From: CAWCWK01 sp963842125
GTDB lineage: Bacteria; Pseudomonadota; Alphaproteobacteria; Rhizobiales; CAWCWK01
DNA length: 64,000 bases
Reading direction: 5' to 3'
Assembly: GCA_963842125.1 (NCBI GenBank)
Contig: CAWJFE010000001.1
Span: 744,001-808,000, forward strand
Under the pieces are notes generated by a model. The model saw only the letters and a list, made by a program, of their open reading frames with translations. It had not been told where the DNA came from and made no database searches. This document shows positions 24,903 to 33,135 of this stretch, piece after piece; position 1 is the stretch's first letter, and every line of letters begins with the position of its first letter. The position numbers were made by a program, and so were the translations under genes.

Positions 24903-25960
24903 TGGTAGGCGAGACCGCGCCCATCGACGACCGTACCCGGCCTCGCGCCCTCTCGCGACCGACTGGCGGCCGGACGGGCTTCTGGGCTCGCCCACGCGCG
25001 TTCTCGTCACGGGTGTGGCGGGCTTCATCGGTGCCCATGTCGCCGCGGCGCTTGATGACTCTCGGCCACGAGGTCGTCGGCGTCGACGATCTCAACGGCT
25101 ATTACGATGTCGGGCTGAAACGGACACGGCTCGCGCGACTGCCGGTCGGCATCCCCGTCCACGAGTTGAGCGTGGCCGATCCCGCGCTCGTCGCGCTCGC
25201 GGCCGAGCTGCGCCCCCGGGTGATCGTCCACCTCGCGGCGCAGGCGGGCGTGCGCTATTCGATCGAGAACCCGCGCGCCTATGTCGAGGCCAACGTGATG
25301 GGCCAGATCGGCGTGTTGGAGGCCGCGCAGGCCGCCGGCACCGAGCATCTCGTCTACGCTTCCTCCTCCTCGGTCTACGGGCTGGAGCGGGAGATGCCGT
25401 TCCGCACCGACATGCGGGCCGACGATCCGGCCAGCGTCTATGCGGCGACCAAGCGCTCGGGCGAACTCCTCACCCAGGCCTTCGCGCGCCTTCACGGCGT
25501 CCCGGCGACGGGGCTCCGGTTCTTCACCGTCTACGGTCCCTGGGGCCGGCCCGACATGGCGCCGATGCTCTTTGCCGAGGCGATCCTGTCAGGCCGCCCG
25601 ATCCGCCTCTTCAACGGCGGCGACATGCGGCGCGACTTCACCTATGTGGCCGACATCGTGGAGGGCATATTGCGGGCCGCCGACAAAGCCCCGATGAGCG
25701 ATCCCCCGCACCGGCTCTACAATATCGGCCGGGGCGCTCCGGTCGATCTGATGGAGTTCGTGCGCACGCTCGAGGCGGCGCTCGGGCGCGAGGCGGTGCT
25801 GGAGCGATTGCCGATGCAGCCCGGAGACGTGCCCGCGACCTGGGCCGACACGCGCGCCCTCGCCGCCGACACCGGCTTCGCGCCCCGCACCGATCTCAAG
25901 CACGGCATCGCCGCCTTCGCCGACTGGTACCGCGCCTGGGTGGCCGACGCGGCGACCTGA
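24899..25960 (+). pseudogene. NAD-dependent epimerase/dehydratase (UDP-glucuronate epimerase-like), frameshifted at the N-terminus
   Basis: This is a short-chain sugar-nucleotide epimerase of about 340 residues. The frame that begins at ATG 24899 carries the bulk of the protein: HEVVGVDDLNGYYD, LAAQAGVRYSIENP, YASSSSVYG, the catalytic YAATKRS and FFTVYGPWGRPDMAP, all typical of UDP-glucuronate 4-epimerases. The Rossmann motif VLVTGVAGFIGAHVAAALDD is encoded in a different frame (24994-25060). An extra T near 25063 separates the two frames, and no usual start codon opens the Rossmann frame, so a second, compensating shift upstream is likely. Elsewhere the family residues are intact, which argues for a sequence error or a very recent mutation. 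Confidence 0.8.
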
Positions 25961-26061
25961 CGCTTCCTTCAAGACATCTCGCCCCCTCCGACGGGGTGCC
26001 AGCCTCCCCGTCCCCGGTCTATGCTGCGGACCCGTTCGATCTCGAGAAGGAAGCGCGACGC

Positions 26062-27314
26062 GTGCCCGAATGCCCCGGCCTCTACGATCTTGCCGCCATG
26101 CGAGACGGCCCGATGGCACGCCTGCGCATACCAGGCGGACGGCTGACGGCGCAGGCCGCGATCGGGCTCGCCGCGGCCGCGCGCGCGTGCGGCTCCGGCG
26201 CGATCGACCTCACCAATCGCGCCAACCTTCAATTGCGGGGGCTCGACATGGCGCGGGTCGGATGCGTTCCACGCGGAGCTCGACAGGCTCGGCCTCGCCC
26301 CCCGCGCCCGCCGGGCGGACCGCGCGCGCAACATTCTCGCGAGCCCGCTCGACGCAGACGGCGCCCTGCCCCGGCTCGTCCAGATGATCGACGCCGCCAT
26401 CGCGCGGGCGGCCGATGCCGGCCGGCTCGAGGGCCTACCCGTCAAGGCCTGCTGCGTGATCGATGGCGGCACCGGCGACGTGATCGGCCTCGGCCACGAT
26501 GTCGGTCTGATCAAGAAGGCGGGCGACATCTGGCGGATCAGCCTTGCCGGCCAGCCGAGCGACCGGGGCGTCGCGAGCGCGGATGCGCCCGGTCTCGTCA
26601 TCCATCTCTTCGAGGCGATGGCCCGCGCGCGCCGACGGATCGGCGCCATGGAGCGGGCTGCGCGCGCCGAAGCGCTGCCCCGAACCGGCCTCGTCGCGCT
26701 CGCCGAGGCCCACCTTCCGCACTGGCCGGAGCCGGCCGACGATCTCGGAGAGCGTTCGGGCTACCTGACCTTGCGCGCACCGCTTCACGGGCTAGGGGCC
26801 GATGGGCTCGCGTCTCTCGGGATCTGGGCGGAGCGCGGCGACGGGCTCGTCCGCCTCGCGCCCAACCGGCGGATCGTGCTGGCCGGCCTCTCCGCCGATG
26901 CGAGCGCCACCATTCTGGCACGAGGCGGATGAGCGCGGCTTCGCGGTGAGCGTGCATCCCCTCCGCATCGTCGCCTGCGCCGGAGCGAAGGGCTGCCCCC
27001 GCACGGCGCGCGACACGCGAGGCGATGCCGCGGAACTCGCCGCCGCCCTCGCCAAGACTCGCGCCATGACCTTTGCCAAGAGCCGCAGCACCACGCCCCC
27101 GCATCGCCCCGCGACGATCCATCTGAGCGGCTGCCGCAGGGGCTGCGCCCGGCCCGGCCCGGCCGACTGGTTGCTCCGCGCCGAGGGCGATGCCTACGCG
27201 CTCTTCGCCGATGCCGCAGCCGATACGGACGCGCGGGCCTTGGAGACGATCGCACCCGCCGCGCTTCCCGCATGCCTCACCGCCTGGCTCGAAACGACAC
27301 GGGAAGCCGCATGA
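26062..27314 (+). pseudogene. cobG: Precorrin-3B synthase CobG, interrupted by two +1 frameshifts
   Basis: CobG is the iron-sulphur monooxygenase of the oxygen-dependent cobalamin pathway, turning precorrin-3A into precorrin-3B. The sequence runs through three frames: VPECPGLYDLAAMRDGPMAR to LQLRGLDMARV, then DAFHAELDRLGLAPRARRA to ASATIL, then HEADERGFAVS to the end. The joins are one extra base near 26262-26264 and one near 26927. The nitrite/sulphite-reductase cluster ligands are present in the last part: CAGAKGC (C-x5-C) and CRRGC (C-x3-C). GTG at 26062 is the likely start. Its TGA overlaps the cobH ATG. Intact motifs in every frame suggest sequencing indels, but an inactive gene cannot be excluded. 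Confidence 0.8.
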
Positions 27315-27985
27315 GTCAGCCCCTCCCGCATCGCGCGCCACCATCGCTCGACTACGAGCGCGACCCCGCGACGATCTATCGCCAGTCCTTCGCGACCATC
27401 CGCGCCGAAACCGACCTTGCCCATCTGCCGGCCGATCTCGAAGCGGTGGCCGTGCGCATGGTCCATACCTGCGGGATGACCGACCTGCCGCGCGATCTCG
27501 ACCATGGCCCGGGCGCCGACGGCGTCTCGGTCGGCGCCGCCGCGCGCGCGGCCCTGCGCGACGGCGCCCCGGTGCTTTGCGACGCCAACATGATCGTGGC
27601 CGGCGTCACCCGCTCGCGGCTGCCGGCCGACAATGAGATTCTCTGCCTTCTCGACGATCCGCGCGTGCGCGACCACGCCCGCAGCATCGGCAATACACGC
27701 TCCGCCGCCGCACTCGATTTCTGGGGCGAGCGAATGGCCGGCGCCATCGTCGCGATCGGCAACGCGCCGACCGCGCTCTTCCACCTTCTCGAACTTCTCG
27801 ATGCCGGCACGCCCCGCCCCGCCGCCATTCTCGGCCTTCCCGTCGGTTTCGTCGGCGCGCGCGAATCGAAGCGCGCGCTGGCCGACGATGCGCGCGGCGT
27901 GCCCTTCCTCACGCTGCACGGCCGGCGTGGCGGGTCGGCGCTGACCGTCGCGGCCATCAACGCGCTGGCGAGCGAGATCGAATGA
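27311..27985 (+). CDS. cobH: Precorrin-8X methylmutase CobH
   Basis: CobH moves a methyl group from C11 to C12 of the corrin ring, giving hydrogenobyrinate. The 224-residue protein has the family features RQSFATIRAETDL, the catalytic-His region RMVHTCGM, GAPVLCDANMIVAGVTRSRL, NTRSAAAL, VAIGNAPTALFHLLEL and ILGLPVGFVGARESK. The ATG overlaps the cobG stop by four bases, and its own stop overlaps the next ATG by four bases (ATGA), so the genes are translationally coupled. All expected conserved segments are present. Confidence 0.94.
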   Translation: MSQPLPHRAPPSLDYERDPATIYRQSFATIRAETDLAHLPADLEAVAVRMVHTCGMTDLPRDLDHGPGADGVSVGAAARAALRDGAPVLCDANMIVAGVTRSRLPADNEILCLLDDPRVRDHARSIGNTRSAAALDFWGERMAGAIVAIGNAPTALFHLLELLDAGTPRPAAILGLPVGFVGARESKRALADDARGVPFLTLHGRRGGSALTVAAINALASEIE

Positions 27986-29547
27986 CGGCTTCGAGCGAAG
28001 AGCACGGCACGCTCGCCGGCATCGGCGTCGGCCCCGGCGACCCGGAGTTGATGACGCTAAAGGGGCTGCGGCTGCTGAAGGCGGCCTCGGTCGTCGCCTA
28101 TCCGTGCAAGTCCGCCGATGGCGGCGTCGCCCGGCGCACGGTCGAGGCGTTCCTGACCGCGGAGCAGACGCTTCTGCCCATGGTCTATCCGCTGACGGCC
28201 GACGGGGCGGACCGGGCGGACTACGAGGTCCGCCTCGCCGGCTTCTACGACGAGACGGCGGAGGCGCTGGCCGCCCATCTCGCGGCGGGGCGCGACGTCG
28301 CCGTCCTCTGCGAGGGCGACCCCTTCCTCTATGGCTCCTTCATGTACTGGCACGCGCGGTTGAAGGACCGGTTCGCGGTTCTGACCGTGCCCGGCGTCTC
28401 CTCGGTGGTCGCAGGCCCGGTCTCGGCGGCCGTGCCGCTCACGGTTCGCGACGATGCGCTGAGCGTGCTGCCGGGCACGCTCGGCGAGGACGATCTCGTC
28501 GCGCGCCTGCGCGGCTGCGACGCCGCCGTCATCCTCAAGCTCGGGCGGACCTGGCCCAAGGTGCGCCGCGCGCTCGACCGGGCCGGGGTGCTGGAGCGGG
28601 CCCTCTATGTCGAGCGCGCAAGCCATGCGTCGGAGAACGTGCGTCCGGCGACCGAGGTCGACGCGGCGCGTCCGCCCTATTTCTCGATGGTGGTGGTGCC
28701 CTCGGCGCGGCCCGTCGACGTCGCCCAGCCGCAGCGCCCGCCGGTGCGCGCATGTGGATCGGCCGGGCGCCTCACCGTCCTCGGCCTCGGCCCCGGCCAG
28801 GCCGACTGGCTGACGCCCGAGGCCCGCGCGGCGCTGGAGACGGCCGATGTCTGGGTCGGCTACGAGACCTATCTCGGCATGGCCGCCGCCCTCGTCGCGC
28901 CCCGCCCCGAGCAGATCTTGGCGCCGAGCGACAACCGGGTGGAGCGTGAACGGGCGGAGGACGCGCTCGACCGGGCCGCCGACGGCGCCCATGTCGCGCT
29001 CGTATCGTCGGGCGATCCGGGCATCTTCGCCATGGCGGCCGCCGTCATGGAGGCGCTCGAGGCCTCGCCGGAGCGCTGGACGCGCGTTGGCGTCGACATA
29101 GCGCCCGGCATCAGCGCGATGCAGGCCGCCGCCGCGCGGATCGGGGCACCGCTCGGCCACGATTTCGCGGTCATCTCGCTCTCCGACTACCTGAAGCCGC
29201 TCGATCGTGTGATCGCCCGCGTCCGGCACGCAGCCGAGGCCGACCTCGTCCTCGCACTCTACAATCCCGCCTCGCGCACGCGGCGCACTCAGCTGGACGC
29301 CGTCCTCGACGTCCTTCGCAGAACGAAGGCCGGCGAGACGCCCGTCCTGGTCGCGCGCGATGTGGGGCGTGCGGGCGAAACGGTCAGCCTGACGAGCCTT
29401 GCCGCGCTCGATCCCGGTATCGTCGACATGCGCACGCTCCTCATCGTCGGCGCATCGCACAGCCGCATCTTCCAGCGAGGCGACCGGTCGCTTTTCTATA
29501 CGCCCCGCCGCTACGGGCCGGCCGCGCTCGCCGAGGCCGCGGAATAG
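27982..29547 (+). CDS. cobIJ: CobI-CobJ fusion: precorrin-2 C20-methyltransferase / precorrin-3B C17-methyltransferase
   Basis: This 521-residue protein joins two SAM-dependent corrinoid methyltransferases. Residues about 8-250 are CobI (GIGVGPGDPELMTLKGLRLL, CEGDPFLYGSFMYW, VPGVSSVVAGP), which methylates C20 of precorrin-2. After a short Pro/Arg linker, residues about 262-515 are CobJ (LTVLGLGPGQADWLTPEAR, DVWVGYETYL, VSSGDPGIFAMA, ALYNPASRTRR), which methylates C17 with ring contraction. The fusion skips one gene product: the intermediate passes through CobG (precorrin-3A to 3B) between the two steps. CobIJ fusions are known in actinobacteria; in this lineage the two are usually separate. 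Confidence 0.93.
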   Translation: MTASSEEHGTLAGIGVGPGDPELMTLKGLRLLKAASVVAYPCKSADGGVARRTVEAFLTAEQTLLPMVYPLTADGADRADYEVRLAGFYDETAEALAAHLAAGRDVAVLCEGDPFLYGSFMYWHARLKDRFAVLTVPGVSSVVAGPVSAAVPLTVRDDALSVLPGTLGEDDLVARLRGCDAAVILKLGRTWPKVRRALDRAGVLERALYVERASHASENVRPATEVDAARPPYFSMVVVPSARPVDVAQPQRPPVRACGSAGRLTVLGLGPGQADWLTPEARAALETADVWVGYETYLGMAAALVAPRPEQILAPSDNRVERERAEDALDRAADGAHVALVSSGDPGIFAMAAAVMEALEASPERWTRVGVDIAPGISAMQAAAARIGAPLGHDFAVISLSDYLKPLDRVIARVRHAAEADLVLALYNPASRTRRTQLDAVLDVLRRTKAGETPVLVARDVGRAGETVSLTSLAALDPGIVDMRTLLIVGASHSRIFQRGDRSLFYTPRRYGPAALAEAAE

Positions 29548-29549
29548 CG

Positions 29550-30644
29550 ATGGCGGACGCGCGCCGCCCGGACCGCCCGCTGCGATATGGCTGGACGACG
29601 GGCGCCTGCGCGACGGCCGCGACCAAGGCGGCCTTCACGGCGCTCGTCACGGGCCGCTTTCCCGATCCCGTCAGGATCACGCTGCCGCGCGGCGAGACGC
29701 CGGCCTTCGCTCTCGCGAAGGAAGCGGCGGGGACGGAGCGCGACGGCTGGGCCGAGGCCGCGATCGTCAAGGATGCGGGCGACGATCCGGACGTGACCCA
29801 CGGAGCGCTCGTCTCGGCGCGGGTCGAACGGGGGCCATCCGGCTCCGGCGTCACTTTCCAGGCGGGCGCGGGCGTCGGCACGGTCACCAAGCCCGGCCTG
29901 CCGCTGCCTCCGGGCGAGCCGGCCATCAACCCGGTGCCCCGCGAGATGATGCGCGCCGCGATCGCGGAGGTCGTCGCGGCGCATGGCGGCGGCGGCGATG
30001 TGATCGTGACGATCGCGGTCGCGGGCGGCGAGGCGCTGGCGCGGCAGACGTGGAACCCTCGGCTCGGCATCGTCGGCGGGCTCTCGATCCTTGGCACGAC
30101 AGGCATCGTGGTGCCCTATTCCTGCGCGGCCTGGATCGATTCGATCCACCGGGGCGTCGATGTCGCGCGCGCCAGCGGCACGCGGCACATCGCAGCGGCG
30201 GTGGGGGCGACGTCGGAAGGTCTGGTCCAGCGGCTCTACGATCTGCCCGAGACGTCGATCATCGACATGGGCGATTTCGCCGGCGGGCTCCTCAAGTACC
30301 TGCGCGCGCACCCGGTGCCGAAGCTGACCATCGCCGGGGGATTCGCCAAGATGTCGAAGCTGGCGGCGGGCCATATGGACCTTCATTCCGGGCGCAGCCA
30401 GGTCGATGTCGCCGTTCTTGCCGCGCTCCTCGAAGAGGCCGGCGCAGGTGTCGATCTCGTCGCGCGGGCGCGGAAGGCGAACACGGCGCTCGAAGTGCTG
30501 ACGCTGGCGGAAGGCTTCCATCTCGGCGATCGCATCGCGGAGGCCGCGCGCACATCGGCCGTCTCCGCCCTCAAGGGCGCCGAGGTCGAGATCGAGATCG
30601 TCGTCTCCGACAGAGAGGGCCGATTGGTGGGTCGAAGCGGCTAG
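29550..30644 (+). CDS. cbiD: Cobalt-precorrin-5B (C1)-methyltransferase CbiD
   Basis: CbiD methylates C1 and expels the C20 fragment in corrin synthesis. The 364-residue protein has the signatures LRYGWTTGACATAATKAA, KDAGDDPDVTHGA, the substrate-binding INPVPREMM, LSILGTTGIVVPYS and DMGDFAGGLLKY. CbiD is named for the anaerobic pathway, but a number of alphaproteobacteria pair it with CobG and use it in place of CobF; the neighbouring cobG-cobH-cobIJ shows that arrangement here. It starts two bases after cobIJ. The stop TAG is also the first three bases of repeat B1. cobK, cobL and cobM are not in the window. Confidence 0.93.
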   Translation: MADARRPDRPLRYGWTTGACATAATKAAFTALVTGRFPDPVRITLPRGETPAFALAKEAAGTERDGWAEAAIVKDAGDDPDVTHGALVSARVERGPSGSGVTFQAGAGVGTVTKPGLPLPPGEPAINPVPREMMRAAIAEVVAAHGGGGDVIVTIAVAGGEALARQTWNPRLGIVGGLSILGTTGIVVPYSCAAWIDSIHRGVDVARASGTRHIAAAVGATSEGLVQRLYDLPETSIIDMGDFAGGLLKYLRAHPVPKLTIAGGFAKMSKLAAGHMDLHSGRSQVDVAVLAALLEEAGAGVDLVARARKANTALEVLTLAEGFHLGDRIAEAARTSAVSALKGAEVEIEIVVSDREGRLVGRSG

Positions 30645-30750
30645 AGCCGTTCCAACGGAGGTGCGATAGCACCGCAGCGTGGGGAACCGCGCAAAAACGA
30701 TGCGCTAGAGCGCGTTCGGTGAATGGATAGGAACCGGACACGCCCTAGAG
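30642..30750. repeat. Family-B intergenic repeat, copy 1 (starts at the cbiD stop codon)
   Basis: This element of about 107 bp begins TAGAGCCGTTCC, whose TAG is the cbiD stop. It contains the perfect mini-hairpin GGTGC-GATA-GCACC and a longer imperfect palindrome CTAGAGCGCGTTCGGT...ACCGGACACGCCCTAG. Copy 2 at 41368-41474 is about 87% identical by eye and is also anchored on a stop codon. Most differences in the palindrome arms preserve pairing. Confidence 0.8.
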
Positions 30751-30770
30751 GAGCTTCGGCGACGCTTGGC

Positions 30771-30990
30771 CCGGTGCGACCTTAGCGTCAGCCGCCATTC
30801 TTGGGCACCGGCTGGAGACTACGGGGGCGCAGTAGGCGGGACCCAGCGTTCGGTCTCCGGACCGATCGCACGACTTGCACCGGTTCGCCTACGATCTGGG
30901 CGATGCGATCGACGCTCTCGATCCTCGGGTCCGTGCCCGAGGATGACGAGGAGGAGAGCATGGAGGGCCGAACCGACGTTTCCTGGAAAG
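30771..30990. repeat. Family-C intergenic repeat, copy 1
   Basis: An element of about 210 bp begins near CGTCAGCCGCCATTCTTGGGC. It contains the hairpin CCTCGGG-TCCGTG-CCCGAGG (30923-30942) followed by ATGACGAGGAGGAGAG, then a tail with ACCGACGTTTCC. The same order (CAGCYGTCATT-like start, CCCGAGGATGACGA, GAGGAGAG, ACGTTT-like end) recurs at 49891-50100 and 52556-52765, and partly at 54186-54300. With B1 it fills the 400-base gap between cbiD and the radical SAM gene, where no gene is seen. Confidence 0.7.
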
Positions 30991-31044
30991 GCAGGTTGCC
31001 ATGGACCCGCTATCGAACGGGGCCGTGGGAGACCTCGGGAGCCA

Positions 31045-32223
31045 TCAGAGCAATGCGAGTTGCTGCGTCGCCGCTGCGTCCGTCCGTGTCTTTCGCCCAT
31101 TCGCTCGGGCCGCCCGCGCCGGGGGCCTGAAGAGGTCGGTGCGTAGCTGCATCCTCTTGCCGTCGAGACCGAGGCGTTTCATCGCCACCTCGAAGCGGCG
31201 CTGGAGAAGGTAGGCATAGGGGCCCGAACCCTTCATGCGCGTCGCCCAGTCGGCATCGTATTCACGCCCGCCCCGCGTGCCCTTCAAGAGGTTGAACGCC
31301 TTGTCGAGCCGGTCGGGGTAGTGCTCCATCAGCCAGGCGCGGAAGATGGGTTTGAGCTCATGCGGCAGGCGCAGCAACACGTAGTCGGCCTCGGCAGCGC
31401 CCGCATCGCGCGCAAGCCGCAGGATCGTCTCCAGTTCGTGATCGTTGAGCGCCGGGATCATCGGCGCGGCCACGACGCCGGCGCGGATGCCGGCCTCGTG
31501 CAGCTTCGCGATCGTCTCGAGCCGCTTCTCGGGCGCCGAGGCGCGCGGCTCCATACGGCGCGAGAGGTCGCGGTCGAGCGTGGTGACGGAGACGAAGACC
31601 TTGACGAGATCTTTCCCGGCCATGCGGGCGAGAATGTCCGCATCGGCCAGCACGCGGGACGACTTGGTGACGATGGCGACCGGATGGTTGGCGCGCTCCA
31701 GCACTTCGAGCACGCGCCGGGTCAGCCGATACTGCGTCTCGATCGGCTGATAGGGATCGGTGGCGGTGCCGAGCGCGATGGTACGGGGCGTGTAGCCGGG
31801 CGCGGCCAGTTCGCGCTCCAGCGCCTCGGCCGCGTTGACCTTGGCCGTCAGCTTGGTCTCGAAGTCGAGGCCGGGCGAGAGGCCTAGAAAGGCGTGGGTC
31901 GGGCGTGCGAAGCAATAGACGCAGCCGTGCTCGCAGCCGCGATAGGGATTGATCGAACGGTCGAAGCCGATGTCGGGCGAGGTATTGCGCGCGAGAATGC
32001 GCCGCGCCCGCTCCTCGCGCACCTCGGTCGCGAGGCCGGTCTCGGCGGCGCCGGAACCCCAGCCGTCGTCGAAACCGATGCGGTCGTGCCGCTCGAACCG
32101 GTTGACGAGATTGACCGTCGCGCCCCGGCCGCGCCGACGCTCATGGACGACCGTCTCCGGGCGACCACCGATGGGGAGCGCAGGCGCGCGGCCCGCGTGC
32201 GTGTCGTCGTAGGCATTCGACAT
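31045..32223 (-). CDS. PA0069-family radical SAM protein
   Basis: This 392-residue iron-sulphur enzyme is of the SplB-like/PA0069 group, of unknown substrate. The radical SAM cluster motif is CEHGCVYCFARPTHAF (C-x3-C-x2-C) in NPYRGCEHGCVYC, preceded by RILARNTSPDIGFDRSINPY. Further landmarks are LGTATDPYQPIE, VTKSSRVLAD and APMIPALNDHELE, the last typical of this family. The start at 32223 (MSNAYDDTHAGR) is taken over an upstream in-frame ATG. The TIGR03916 radical SAM protein that normally partners DUF4130 proteins is a different family, so no link to the UdgX fusion is claimed. It is convergent with the cobalamin operon. Confidence 0.88.
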   Translation of the reverse strand: MSNAYDDTHAGRAPALPIGGRPETVVHERRRGRGATVNLVNRFERHDRIGFDDGWGSGAAETGLATEVREERARRILARNTSPDIGFDRSINPYRGCEHGCVYCFARPTHAFLGLSPGLDFETKLTAKVNAAEALERELAAPGYTPRTIALGTATDPYQPIETQYRLTRRVLEVLERANHPVAIVTKSSRVLADADILARMAGKDLVKVFVSVTTLDRDLSRRMEPRASAPEKRLETIAKLHEAGIRAGVVAAPMIPALNDHELETILRLARDAGAAEADYVLLRLPHELKPIFRAWLMEHYPDRLDKAFNLLKGTRGGREYDADWATRMKGSGPYAYLLQRRFEVAMKRLGLDGKRMQLRTDLFRPPARAARANGRKTRTDAAATQQLALL

Positions 32224-32298
32224 GCTCCGTCCATAGCGGATTATCGAGAACATATCAAGAACGAAAACTGTTGCTCTCGAGCGTCCAGGGCCAGCGGA

Positions 32299-32784
32299 CT
32301 ATGCCGGCTCGGATCGAGCGAGGCCTTTCGGCGTCAGGTAGGCGAGGAGGCGTCGTTCTTTCAGATCGATGGCCGCGAAGGCGCAGGTCGGCAGACGGTC
32401 CAGCACCGCGATCGACGGGCCGCCCGGCAGAGCGGTGTCGCACGCGGCCTGCGCGAGGTCATGGAGACCGGGCGCGTGGCCGACGAGGAGCGTTCCGTCG
32501 GCGCCCTCCGCGTCGAGAATATCGCCGAGCGTAGAGGCGTCCGCTTCGTAGAGGGCGCCGAGGAAGACGGGGTCCGGCAAGGCCCATTCGGGGGCCATCA
32601 GGGCAAGCGTCTCGCGGGTGCGCCGTGCCGGTGAGGACAGGACGCGCGAGGGCGCGAAGCCGAGGCCGGCGAGAGCGCGGGCCATGACCGGCGCGTCCCG
32701 CCGCCCCCGGGGATTGAGCGGCCGCGCGACGTCGGGCTCGGGATCCTCCCAGCTCGATTTGGCGTGACGCAGCAGCATGAGCAT
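32299..32784 (-). CDS. SixA-like histidine phosphatase
   Basis: This 161-residue histidine-phosphatase-superfamily protein has the phospho-acceptor His in LLRHAKSSWEDPE (RHA replaces the usual RHG), the arginine in SSPARRTRETL and the second His in LLVGHAPGLHDLA. SixA proteins dephosphorylate His-containing phosphotransfer domains, but many members have other substrates, so the target is open. The start at 32784 (MLMLLRHAK) is the natural one. It lies divergent to flgE, with the flgE sigma-54 promoter between them. Confidence 0.85.
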   Translation of the reverse strand: MLMLLRHAKSSWEDPEPDVARPLNPRGRRDAPVMARALAGLGFAPSRVLSSPARRTRETLALMAPEWALPDPVFLGALYEADASTLGDILDAEGADGTLLVGHAPGLHDLAQAACDTALPGGPSIAVLDRLPTCAFAAIDLKERRLLAYLTPKGLARSEPA

Positions 32785-33053
32785 GGGAAGCGGCTCCCGG
32801 GCTGTGGTGTCGGGCCGTCGTGTCGGGCCATGGTGGCGGGGTTGCCACGGTCCGGTCCGGCCGAGCGCGCGACACGAACGACGACGCGGACAACCACCCG
32901 GCACAAACCGCTACCCGGCAAGCCTGCGCCCGGCAAGACTTGCCGACCAAGCCTCCCGCGCCGCCGCCTCGTCCGCCTCGTGCGTGATCGCTCCGGCGAC
33001 GAAGCCCGCGCAATGGTTGGCTTTCCTTATCAACTCGTGGCCGCGCGAGAGTT

Positions 33054-33069
33054 TGGCACAGGGCTTGCA
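33054..33069 (+). promoter_or_regulatory. Sigma-54 promoter for flgE
   Basis: TGGCAC-AGGGC-TTGCA is an exact match to the sigma-54 -24/-12 consensus (TGGCAC-N5-TTGC), with GG and GC ten bases apart. It lies 67 bases before the flgE ATG. Late hook genes under sigma-54 are typical of Caulobacter-like flagellar hierarchies. Confidence 0.75.
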
Positions 33070-33135
33070 AGGAAGGGGCGAAGCTCAATGCCAGACGCAC
33101 GGCCCTTGCGCCGTTGCGCGAGAAGGAGACATCAC

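Noticed and set aside
25961..26061. Cobalamin riboswitch before cobG
   Set aside because: The 101-base gap is too short for a full cobalamin aptamer, and the B12-box (GCCACTG-like) is absent.
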